From positions 62,001-126,000 of the forward strand of contig NZ_QLNP01000098.1 of NCBI RefSeq assembly GCF_003261175.1: DNA of 64,000 nucleotides. The letters run 5' to 3'. The stretch comes from Arthrobacter globiformis (GTDB lineage: Bacteria; Actinomycetota; Actinomycetes; Actinomycetales; Micrococcaceae). This document shows, piece by piece, positions 52,218 to 59,823 of the stretch. The notes under the pieces were generated by a model, which made no database searches, was not told the origin of the DNA, and saw only the letters and a list, made by a program, of their open reading frames with translations. The translations under genes were made by a program, and so were the position numbers. Numbering within the stretch: position 1 is the stretch's first letter; each line of letters opens with the position of its first letter.

Positions 52218-52640
52218 CTAGCCATTACTGCTGCCACTCCTGCCGTTGTTGCTGGAGAGACCGCCTTTGTCCTCGAGTTGGCTCGAGGACGCTAAATCGT
52301 CGGTGGGTGCCGGTGCCGGGGAAGTGACCTGCGCCGGTTCCACGAACTCGACGCCGGGCTCCGCTGCTTTCGTGGAGAGCGGAGAGGGGGTGGCTTCGTT
52401 CAGCGGAGCCGATTTAAGCGCCGGAGACGTGGTCTTGGGCGTGGCAGCGGGGCCGGTGGCCGGCGTCAGCCGCCGATTTCCCGTGGATGGGTCGAGCTCC
52501 TGGACCGAGTGACGGGGAGCCACCTCGGTAACAATCACGCCCGGTCCCAGGCCGGTTGGAGCCCCGGCAACAGCCTGCGCCCAGACAGTTATTCCGGCGA
52601 AACCCACCAGCGGAATGCTCAGCAACGACCACTTCTTCAT
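52218..52640 (-). CDS. Exported low-complexity protein with EDKGGL motif (unit 2)
   Basis: The 140-residue protein has a signal peptide (SLLSIPLVGFAGITVWAQAV) and a Pro/Ala/Thr-rich mature region without recognisable domain, with VIVTEVAPRHSVQELDPSTG near its start and the acidic-to-glycine end QLEDKGGLSSNNGRSGSSNG, similar to the motif in the protein at 46325. AAGGAGG lies eight bases before the ATG at 52640. It is downstream of a two-component system in the same direction, 105 bases past the response-regulator stop, and upstream of the PGHPEQA small protein gene. The function is unknown. Confidence 0.72.
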   Translation of the reverse strand: MKKWSLLSIPLVGFAGITVWAQAVAGAPTGLGPGVIVTEVAPRHSVQELDPSTGNRRLTPATGPAATPKTTSPALKSAPLNEATPSPLSTKAAEPGVEFVEPAQVTSPAPAPTDDLASSSQLEDKGGLSSNNGRSGSSNG

Positions 52641-52745
52641 GGGCCGGCCCTCCTTCGTGCTTTCACTTTGAGGCGTAAAGGTGAGGCAGGGATGAGACGC
52701 GGATGAGAGTCTTCTCATCGCCGGGCGGGGCCGGGTTTAGCGCGG

Positions 52746-53456
52746 TTAAGGGGTTTGAACCGGACCGCCATGCCCGTTCGTTCCATCAACGCCAAGGCAC
52801 ACCAGACGGTAGCCCACGCCCCGGACGGTTTGGATGCGGTCCGCGCCCAGCTTGTGCCGCAGGTACCGTACGTAGACGTCCACCACGTTGGACGACCCCT
52901 CGAAGTGGTAACCCCACACCCGGCTCAGAAGCTGCTCGCGGCTGAGCACCTTGCCGGCGTTCTCCATGAATGTCCGTGCCATGACGAACTCCCTCGCGGA
53001 CAGGTCGATCACGCGGCCGCGGATCTCTGCCGTGCGGAGGTTCACGTCGAGGGACAGGTCGCCGCAGACGAATGTCGGGGCGGAAGCGACCACCTGCGCG
53101 CCGCGGAGCCGGAGCTTGATGCGGGAGAGCAGTTCTTCGAACCGGAAGGGCTTGGTCATGTGGTCATCCGCACCGCCGTCGAGCGCCGCCACAGTGCTCT
53201 CAAGGCTGTCTGCCGCCGTCAGCACGATCACCGGAATCGTTGAGCGCATGTTCCGGAGGTTCTTGAGGACGGTAAGACCGTCCATCCTCGGCATGGTGAT
53301 GTCCAGGATGAGGAGGTCGAACTCCCCGGACGTGGCGTAATCCAGCGCCTTCACCCCGTCGAAGACCTGGGTGGTGGTGTAGCCGGCCGCTGTGAGGCCT
53401 TTGGCGAGGAAGGCGGCAATGCGGGGCTCGTCGTCGGCGATCAGGATCCGCGTCAA
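52746..53456 (-). CDS. Two-component response regulator, OmpR family
   Basis: The 236-residue protein has a receiver domain (ILIADDEPRIAAFLAKGL, phospho-acceptor Asp52 in LLILDITMPRMDGL, Lys in DHMTKPFRFEELLSRI) and an OmpR/PhoB winged-helix domain (about residues 130-225: IRGRVIDLSAREFVMARTFM, then VWGYHFEGSSNVVDVYVRYL). Its start overlaps the kinase stop by four bases, so kinase and regulator are coupled, with the kinase gene first. Downstream in the same direction lie the exported EDKGGL protein and the small PGHPEQA protein, which are candidate targets. Confidence 0.93.
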   Translation of the reverse strand: MTRILIADDEPRIAAFLAKGLTAAGYTTTQVFDGVKALDYATSGEFDLLILDITMPRMDGLTVLKNLRNMRSTIPVIVLTAADSLESTVAALDGGADDHMTKPFRFEELLSRIKLRLRGAQVVASAPTFVCGDLSLDVNLRTAEIRGRVIDLSAREFVMARTFMENAGKVLSREQLLSRVWGYHFEGSSNVVDVYVRYLRHKLGADRIQTVRGVGYRLVCLGVDGTNGHGGPVQTP

Positions 53457-55126
53457 GGCGTACCTCCAGCCCGGATGGCCAGTTCAATGCCCGACGCCGG
53501 CCCGGCCAGCTTCGGTTTGCCGCCCCGGCGCCGTTTCTTGGGCCGCGCATCACCTTGTGCGTCGAAGCCCTCGGTGTCGCCGCCGGTGTCCGCCGCGACG
53601 GAGCCATCCGTTTCATCGCTCTCATCTGTGCCGCCGGACGGTATCCGGAGCGTGAAGCGGCTGCCTTTGCCCTCCTCCGACTCCAGAAGCACAGTGCCGC
53701 CGTGCGCCTCGGCGATGGCTTTGACGATGGAAAGGCCCAGGCCCGAGCCTTCCGTGGCCGCCGAATTGCTGCCCTTGCCGAAGCGTTCGAATATGCGCTC
53801 ATGCTCGTCCGCCGGAATCCCCGTGCCGGTGTCCGAGACCCAAATTTCCAGCTCCCTGGACGCGCGGTGCCGCGCTGCCAGCTCGCGGACAACTACTGCC
53901 CGCCCGCCCTGGGGAGCGCCGCCGTCGTCCTCCACCCAGGCGCCGCCAACGGATATCTGGTCCGACTCGGACGTGTGGTTGACCGCATTGGCGGCGAGCT
54001 GTTCCAGCGCCTGGGTGAGCCGGCGGCGGTCAGCGCGGATTAGGCCGCCGGGCCTGGCCTCCAGCCGCCACTGCCGCTCGCCGAGGACCCGGACGCGGTT
54101 GAGGACATCCTCCAGGAGGTCATCCGCCTCCACCCAGGCGGGCGTCACGAAGTCGGGCCGGCCGCTGCGGGCAAGCAGCAGCAGGTCATCCACCAGCACC
54201 TGCATCCGGTCAAGTTCGTCCAGGAGCAGCTCGCGGGTCTGGTCCACGTCGTTGGGGTCCCCACTGCGGAGCAGCTCCAGGTACCCGCGGATGATCGTCA
54301 TGGGGGTGCGCAGTTCGTGGCTGGCGTCGTGGACGAAGCGGCGCTGGTTGTCCGATCCGGATTCCAGCCGTTCGAGCATTCGGTTGAAGTTCATGGCCAG
54401 CTGAGCGATGTCGTCAGTGCTGGCCGGCACTTCCACCCGCTTGCTCAGGTCCTCAAATGTCGTGGCCTCCGTGGCCTCGCGGAGCCGCCGGACGGGGCGC
54501 AGCAGCCGCCCGGTGACCAGATAACCCACCAGGCCGGTCATTGCGAGCGTGACGGCGGACGCCAGGGCAAAGGTCCACATCGAAGCGAAAACCTCCTCGC
54601 GCTGGGCTCCGATCTCGCTCGAGGTAATCAGAAGACCCTGGTCTGGGCGGCCGCCCGGCAGGGACACCGACGTAATGGCCAGGCGGACCTGCCGGCCGTC
54701 GAGGTCGATGTCCCGCATCACGGTCTGACGGGGCACACTCCAGTCCCACATGTTGTCGGTGATCGCGGCCGTTCTGAGCTTGGTCGGCTGCTCCCCGGCA
54801 GGCAGGATGACGCTGCGGCCGCGGACCACGGTCATCACCGACACGTAGCCCCCGGGAGCACCGCTGCGCAGATAGGTTGTAAAGAGGCTGTTCAGGGAGG
54901 CATAAGGTGCGCCGGAATTGGGCTGGCCGCGCTTGGCCAGCGCGTCCAGGTTCTTGCGCGGCACCTGGAGCTCGGCATTGACGCGGTCATTGAGGCTGTT
55001 CAGCTGGGCGGCATGGGTGGCGGCGCCGGCGACAAACAGGCCCACGGCCATGAAGACGAGCAGCGTGGCCAGCAGCCGGAAGCGGACGGAGTGGACTTCC
55101 GTGCGCAGCGCGCCGGCCGTGTTCAT
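53453..55126 (-). CDS. Two-component sensor histidine kinase
   Basis: The 557-residue kinase has an N-terminal membrane segment (about residues 15-38), an extracytoplasmic domain of about 150 residues, a second membrane segment (about 190-212), a HAMP domain (LLRPVRRLREATEATTFEDL), HisKA with the phospho-acceptor in RRFVHDASHELRTPMTIIRG (His270), and HATPase (LEQLAANAVNHT, SDTGTGIPADEHERIFERFG, SGLGLSIVKAIAEAHGG). A Lys/Arg-rich C-terminal tail of about 70 residues follows the catalytic domain. The start at 55126 (MNTAGALRTEVHSVRFR) is chosen for its membrane segment. Divergent from the SARP fusion gene across 486 bases. Confidence 0.92.
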   Translation of the reverse strand: MNTAGALRTEVHSVRFRLLATLLVFMAVGLFVAGAATHAAQLNSLNDRVNAELQVPRKNLDALAKRGQPNSGAPYASLNSLFTTYLRSGAPGGYVSVMTVVRGRSVILPAGEQPTKLRTAAITDNMWDWSVPRQTVMRDIDLDGRQVRLAITSVSLPGGRPDQGLLITSSEIGAQREEVFASMWTFALASAVTLAMTGLVGYLVTGRLLRPVRRLREATEATTFEDLSKRVEVPASTDDIAQLAMNFNRMLERLESGSDNQRRFVHDASHELRTPMTIIRGYLELLRSGDPNDVDQTRELLLDELDRMQVLVDDLLLLARSGRPDFVTPAWVEADDLLEDVLNRVRVLGERQWRLEARPGGLIRADRRRLTQALEQLAANAVNHTSESDQISVGGAWVEDDGGAPQGGRAVVVRELAARHRASRELEIWVSDTGTGIPADEHERIFERFGKGSNSAATEGSGLGLSIVKAIAEAHGGTVLLESEEGKGSRFTLRIPSGGTDESDETDGSVAADTGGDTEGFDAQGDARPKKRRRGGKPKLAGPASGIELAIRAGGTP

Positions 55127-55612
55127 GGGACCACCCGGGCGAATCTGACGTGTGATGCACGTAACACGTCGCGAGGCAGGGCTGGCCACGCAAAATTTTT
55201 TTGAAATCGGGGGTCGCCGGCAGAGACGCTCATCGCCGAGTACTCGGAATACTTGGTTGTACCCGGCCCGGCCATGGTCTGTCTCATTGGATCACCCATT
55301 TCACGCTGATTCGGCGGTCCTCCGGGGATGAAAACCGCAATAGCACCGCTGTTACTGCGGTAATACGAATCTAGCCCCGGGTTCTTGGGAAAAACTTGGT
55401 GTCTGCGGCGCCGCTGCATTCCCGGCAGGAGGTTCCAGGGGAGCCGTGGGCCACCCCAGCCTGGTGGTGGCCCGCTTGATGCGAAAGCAACCAAGTAGTG
55501 GCCCAGCCGAAAGTCGAGTACTCGCTACTCGTGCCCACACTTGCCCGAGTGACAAGTATGAATCCAAGCCATTCATGGGGAATGCAGTTCATGGGGATAG
55601 TAGGTGCACAAA
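55127..55612. promoter_or_regulatory. Divergent regulatory region with symmetric palindromes
   Basis: The 486 bases between the divergent kinase and SARP-fusion genes hold CCGAGTACTCGG (55236-55247) and CGAGTACTCG (55515-55524), each next to one half of a separate inverted pair, TACTTGGTTG (55250-55259) and CAACCAAGTA (55488-55497). ACTTG...CAAGT (55539-55557) adds a shorter palindrome. The order palindrome, half-site, half-site, palindrome is symmetric about 55375. A looping operator is possible; the binding protein is unknown. Confidence 0.5.
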
Positions 55613-57187
55613 ATGGTACAAACTGTTGCAGAAGATACTCGTTGGTCCCGGAGAGTTAACGACGACGAGTACCTTCCAAACTCAATGGAAGACGCTGGTG
55701 GAACAACGACGAAGTTGTCCATCAACATCCTGGGCCCGCTCCGTGTCCGCCGCGGCGGCGTGGAGATCGGATCCCACGAGCTTGGTGGGCCCAAGCCCCG
55801 CCAGGTCCTTGAAATCCTGTTGCTCAAGCTGGGGACCCCGGTCTCCAAGAACCACCTGATCGAAGTTTTGTGGAATGGCCAGCCGCCGTCCGAGGCACTG
55901 TCCACTCTGGAAAGCTACGTCAGCGTCCTGCGCCGCCACCTTCAGCCCGGGAGCGGCAAGGGCGGAGCCCTCCGCACAGTCACCGGAGGCTACATGATCG
56001 ACCGCGCCATGGTTGACTTGGACCTCGATCGGTTCGATGAGCTTCTGAAGCAGGCGGGGCACGCCTCACCAGAGGAATCCTTCCGGCTGCTCGAGAAGGC
56101 CCTCGGCATCGCCTCCGTGCCACTGCTCGGCGATGAGCTGCTGGCCGGCTGGGCAGAGGAAGAGCGTTCGCTCCACTCAGCCCGCGTCGCGAGCATCAAG
56201 GCACGGGCCGCGGAAGCAGCCGTCGCCGTCGGACACCCGGAGCGCGCAGTGGCCCTCGCCAGCGAACTGCTCGTGGACGATCCCATCAACGAGCGCGCCT
56301 GGACCGCCTTGATCCTGGGTCTGGAAGAATCCGGGCAGTACATGGAAGCATTGCGGGCCTACGGGCGCTGCCGCCGGGTCATGGACCAGGAGATCGGCTG
56401 CCTCCCCGGACGCCCGCTTCGCGAAGCGCACGCCCGGCTGCTCCAGGCAACAGCCGCCAGCGAGGATGACATGGACCTCACAGATTCAGGTGCCCAGCCC
56501 CCGGCAACTTCCCAAGTCACCCGGGAAATCAGCATCCTGACCATCGACGACCACAGCACGTTTACCGAACTGCTGACGGCAGCCCTCGACCGCGAACCGG
56601 ACCTGCGGAGCGTCGCCTCGGCTACCACCGCCAAGAGCGGCGTGGAGCAGAGCATCGCCCTCAAGCCCGACGTCGTGATCATGGACTTCCACCTGCCCGA
56701 CGGCGACGGCCTCACTGCCGCTGCCCGCATCCTGGCCGACGCCCCCGACACCCGGATCGTCATGCTCACCGGCGACCCGACGCCGGAAGCGCTGCGGACC
56801 GCCGCCTCCATGGGTATCTGCGCCTTCCTGCCGAAGGGCGGATCGCTGTCCACCCTCCTGGACACCCTCCGCTACGCGCGGGCCGGCAACATGGTGGTGC
56901 ACCCCTCGCTGGTGGCCCAGCTGGGCATGTCCACCCCCGCTCCGGCCCCCGTGGTCCGCGAAGTGGAGCCCGGCGGACCCGTCCTGACGCCCCGCGAACT
57001 GGACGTCCTTCGGCTCATGGCCGGTGGCCACGGGTCGAAGGAAGTGGCCAGCAAGCTGGACATCTCCCTCAACACCTGCCGCGGCTACGTGAAGGCAATC
57101 TTCGCGAAGCTCGGCACCCACTCGCAGCTCGAATCGGTCATGGAAGCGTCACGGCGCGGCATGCTCGAGCAGCCATCAAATGGCTAG
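55613..57187 (+). CDS. SARP-type / response-regulator fusion: Trans_reg_C + BTAD + receiver + LuxR HTH
   Basis: The 524-residue protein combines a SARP-like N-terminus (about residues 33-110 winged helix: GGPKPRQVLEILLLKLGTPV, LWNGQPPSEA; about 115-265 BTAD: ERAWTALILGLEESGQYMEA) with a receiver domain (about 305-425: Asp312/Asp313 in ISILTIDDHSTF, phospho-Asp358 in VVIMDFHLPDGDG) and a C-terminal LuxR/FixJ HTH (about 455-515: VLTPRELDVLRLMAGGHGSK, NTCRGYVKAIFAKLGTHSQL). It thus carries two DNA-binding domains. A possible alternative start is GTG 55604. The kinase gene that follows overlaps it by eight bases. The C-terminal half alone resembles a NarL-type response regulator; whether phosphorylation controls the SARP half is unknown. 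Confidence 0.88.
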   Translation: MVQTVAEDTRWSRRVNDDEYLPNSMEDAGGTTTKLSINILGPLRVRRGGVEIGSHELGGPKPRQVLEILLLKLGTPVSKNHLIEVLWNGQPPSEALSTLESYVSVLRRHLQPGSGKGGALRTVTGGYMIDRAMVDLDLDRFDELLKQAGHASPEESFRLLEKALGIASVPLLGDELLAGWAEEERSLHSARVASIKARAAEAAVAVGHPERAVALASELLVDDPINERAWTALILGLEESGQYMEALRAYGRCRRVMDQEIGCLPGRPLREAHARLLQATAASEDDMDLTDSGAQPPATSQVTREISILTIDDHSTFTELLTAALDREPDLRSVASATTAKSGVEQSIALKPDVVIMDFHLPDGDGLTAAARILADAPDTRIVMLTGDPTPEALRTAASMGICAFLPKGGSLSTLLDTLRYARAGNMVVHPSLVAQLGMSTPAPAPVVREVEPGGPVLTPRELDVLRLMAGGHGSKEVASKLDISLNTCRGYVKAIFAKLGTHSQLESVMEASRRGMLEQPSNG

Positions 57188-58571
57188 GCCATCGCTCCGC
57201 AAACCTGCTCTGTTCCGCCCGTTCGAATCGCCGGCCTATCACAATTCCGAGGTTTTCAAGGCCGTCCGGCGGTTCCTGCTGATGGGGCTGGTTGCCCTGG
57301 TGGTGGTCACCACCCCGGTGGCCTTCTGGATCTGGTCCGAGGCGGAACGCCACGCGCTGGAGAACTCCAAGGAAGCCACCGACCACCTGGCCAACAACGT
57401 GGTGGGGCCGCTGCTGGACAAGGAAGTCCTGTCCGGCGAACCCACTGCCGTTGAACGGCTCGACGAGCGCCTCCGTCCCTGGATGGGGGAGACCTCGGTG
57501 TTCGAGATCAGGCTGTGGGACAAGGACGGGCGCATTGTCTACTCTGAAGATTCGAAACTGATCGGCAAGACCTTCGACCTGCCGCACGAGGCGCAGGAAA
57601 TCCTGGACGGCGGGGACGTCCCCGCCAACCTGGAGACGCAAAAGGACGAGGTCAACACGCCCGACGTCGAAAACGGTGAGCTCGTGGAGGTCTACGTGCC
57701 CGTCGTGGCTCCCGACGGGCAGAAACTTGTCTTTGAGTGCTATTACGACGACGACGGTGTCCGCCAGGAGCAGGCTGCCGTTCTGTTCGGCATGGCCCCG
57801 CCGTTCCTGCTGTCACTTGCTGTCCTGCAGCTGGCACAGCTGTTCCCGGCAGTCCAGCTCGCCCGCAGGATCCAGGCCTATGAAGCCGGCCGGAGCCGCC
57901 TGCTGCGCCGGGCCATCGAAGCCTCCGAGCTGGAGCGCCAGCGCATTGCCCGGGACCTGCACGACGAAGTGATCCAGGAGCTCTCGGGCCTGTCCTACGT
58001 GATGGAGTCCGAGGAACTGCACAGCCCGGTGGGCCAGCGTGCGCTGTTCTCCGACGCCCGCCGGATCCTGCAGGACAACGTCCGCAGCCTGCGCGCCATG
58101 ACCAGCGAGCTGTACCCGCCGGACCTGAACCGCCTCGGCCTCTCCGGGGCGCTCGCCCGGCTCGGCGATCCGCTCGAGGAACGCGGGATCAGCCTCGAGC
58201 TCGACCTGCCGGAGCAGTGTGAGCTGGACCGGGACCGGGCGGCGCTGTTCTACCGGGTGGCCCGTGAGGCCCTGGCCAACACCGCCAAGCATTCCAGGGC
58301 GACCAAGGCTGAGCTCCACCTCCATCAGGACGGCCACCGTTCGGAGATCCGCATCCAGGACGACGGCTGCGGCTTCGACCAGAGCCAGGGGTCGCCGGAA
58401 GGACACTTCGGCCTGCGCATCATGAAGGACACCATCGGCGAGGCCGGCGGCACGCTCCAGTTGATGTCCGCTCCCGGACGGGGCACCACGGTGATCGCGC
58501 GCTTCGGAGTCGGGGGCACCAAGGTTCCGGCCGCCGTCGAGCACGAACAGGAGCCGGTCCCCTCAACATGA
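57180..58571 (+). CDS. NarL-type sensor histidine kinase (HisKA_3), partner of the SARP fusion
   Basis: The 463-residue kinase has a membrane segment at about residues 31-52, an extracytoplasmic PAS-like/Cache-type region (FEIRLWDKDGRIVYSEDSKL), a second membrane segment near 200-222, the HisKA_3 box ELERQRIARDLHDEVIQELS with phospho-acceptor His261, and HATPase (VAREALANTAKHSRATKAEL, IQDDGCGFDQ, GHFGLRIMKDTIGEAGGTLQ). It overlaps the fusion-regulator gene by eight bases, so it should phosphorylate the receiver of that protein. The signal sensed is unknown. A Pro/Glu tail closes the protein. Confidence 0.92.
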   Translation: MARPSLRKPALFRPFESPAYHNSEVFKAVRRFLLMGLVALVVVTTPVAFWIWSEAERHALENSKEATDHLANNVVGPLLDKEVLSGEPTAVERLDERLRPWMGETSVFEIRLWDKDGRIVYSEDSKLIGKTFDLPHEAQEILDGGDVPANLETQKDEVNTPDVENGELVEVYVPVVAPDGQKLVFECYYDDDGVRQEQAAVLFGMAPPFLLSLAVLQLAQLFPAVQLARRIQAYEAGRSRLLRRAIEASELERQRIARDLHDEVIQELSGLSYVMESEELHSPVGQRALFSDARRILQDNVRSLRAMTSELYPPDLNRLGLSGALARLGDPLEERGISLELDLPEQCELDRDRAALFYRVAREALANTAKHSRATKAELHLHQDGHRSEIRIQDDGCGFDQSQGSPEGHFGLRIMKDTIGEAGGTLQLMSAPGRGTTVIARFGVGGTKVPAAVEHEQEPVPST

Positions 58572-58610
58572 CTCACTGAATGGCGGCGGCCACGCCGGTA
58601 CAGTGATTCC

Positions 58611-59609
58611 ATGCCTGTCCCGTACCCGTCCCTCGAGGAACTGCTGCACAGCGCCCGCGTGGTGGTTCTGCCCATGCGCGTCAAGTTCCGCGGGATCCTG
58701 GAACGCGAAACGCTGCTCCTCCGCGGTCCGCTGGGATGGGGCGAGTTCGGCGCCTTCCCCGAGTACGGCGACGCCGAGGCCTCCCGCTGGCTTGCCTCCG
58801 CCATCGAAGCCGCCTGGCACGGATTCCCGGCGCCGCTGCGGACCAGCATTCCCGTCAATGCGACCGTGCCCGCCATCACGGCGGACCGGGTGCCGGAGAT
58901 TCTGGACAGGTTCGGCCGCGTGGACGCCGTCAAGGTCAAGGTGGCGGAACGCGGGCAGACGCTCGACGACGACGCGGCCCGCCTCGCTGCGGTCCGCGCC
59001 GCCCTTCCGGACGCTGCCGTCCGCGTGGACGCCAACGGCGGCTGGGACGTTCCGTCGGCGGTGGAGGCACTGACCCGGCTGTCCGACGTCGGGCTCGAAT
59101 ACGCCGAGCAGCCCGTACCGGAGATCGAGGGCCTGGCGGAAGTGCGGCGCCGGCTTCGTGCGGCAGGGGTTCCGGTGCTGATTGCGGCCGACGAAAGTGT
59201 CCGCAAAGAGGACGACCCCCTCAAGGTGGCGCGGGCCGGCGCCGCCGACCTCCTCGTGGTGAAAGTAGCGCCGCTCGGGGGAGTCTGGCGCGCGCTGGAG
59301 CTGGTCGCGCAGGCCGGGATGCCCGCCGTCGTGAGTTCCGCCCTGGATACGTCGGTGGGGATCCGGGCCGGGCTCGCGCTCGCTGCCGCACTGCCGGAAC
59401 TGCCCTATGCCTGCGGGCTGGGAACGGTCTCGCTGCTCGCCGCGGACGTGATTACCGAACCATTGGTGGCGGACGACGGCGCCATCGCCTTGCGCGATGC
59501 CGTCGCCGACGAGGGGCTGCTTGAGCACTACGCCGCCCCGTCCGAGCGCCGGGAGTGGTGGCTCGCCCGGCTCCACCGCGCGTACGCTGCACTCCAAGCC
59601 GCGGCCTAA
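58611..59609 (+). CDS. menC: o-Succinylbenzoate synthase MenC
   Basis: The 332-residue enolase-superfamily enzyme has the catalytic Lys pair in RVDAVKVKVAERG (K-x-K), the metal ligands in VRVDANGGWDVPSAVEAL (Asp), LEYAEQPVPEIEGL (Glu) and IAADESVRKEDDPLK (Asp), and the second Lys in LLVVKVAPLGGVWRA. It dehydrates SHCHC to o-succinylbenzoate in menaquinone synthesis. TACAGT lies six bases before the ATG with no Shine-Dalgarno, so the mRNA is likely leaderless. menD follows at 62150 with phoX between. Confidence 0.95.
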   Translation: MPVPYPSLEELLHSARVVVLPMRVKFRGILERETLLLRGPLGWGEFGAFPEYGDAEASRWLASAIEAAWHGFPAPLRTSIPVNATVPAITADRVPEILDRFGRVDAVKVKVAERGQTLDDDAARLAAVRAALPDAAVRVDANGGWDVPSAVEALTRLSDVGLEYAEQPVPEIEGLAEVRRRLRAAGVPVLIAADESVRKEDDPLKVARAGAADLLVVKVAPLGGVWRALELVAQAGMPAVVSSALDTSVGIRAGLALAAALPELPYACGLGTVSLLAADVITEPLVADDGAIALRDAVADEGLLEHYAAPSERREWWLARLHRAYAALQAAA

Positions 59610-59614
59610 ACAAC

Positions 59615-59720
59615 CCTCTCCCGCCTCCTGCAGGTTCTCCCGCGATTCTCTCTCACGTCCTGCCACCTTGCCCCTGACGCTCTCGCGGTTCCTGCAGCTT
59701 TTCCCCTGTCCCTCTCTCAG
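59615..59720. repeat. Intergenic repeat, locus 3
   Basis: Diverged units of the same family as locus 1 follow menC, for example TCTCTCACGTCCTGCCACC then CTGACGCTCTCGCGGTTCCT. At least three units of about 30-35 bases can be seen. Confidence 0.65.
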
Positions 59721-59730
59721 TGGGATGCGA

Positions 59731-59752
59731 GTTCACCGGATCTTCATCTGAG
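59731..59752 (+). promoter_or_regulatory. PHO-box-like direct repeat upstream of phoX
   Basis: Two 11-bp direct units, GTTCACCGGAT (59731-59741) and CTTCATCTGAG (59742-59752), match the actinobacterial PhoP direct-repeat pattern (GTTCAYC-type units) 72 bases before the phoX start. Phosphate-limitation control of phoX is therefore likely. Confidence 0.6.
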
Positions 59753-59823
59753 TGTCAGCTTCCGGTTCGCTTTCGATGGAAAGGTGGCGGTGCCGCATCT
59801 AAACCCTTGGAAGGTCTCTCTCC

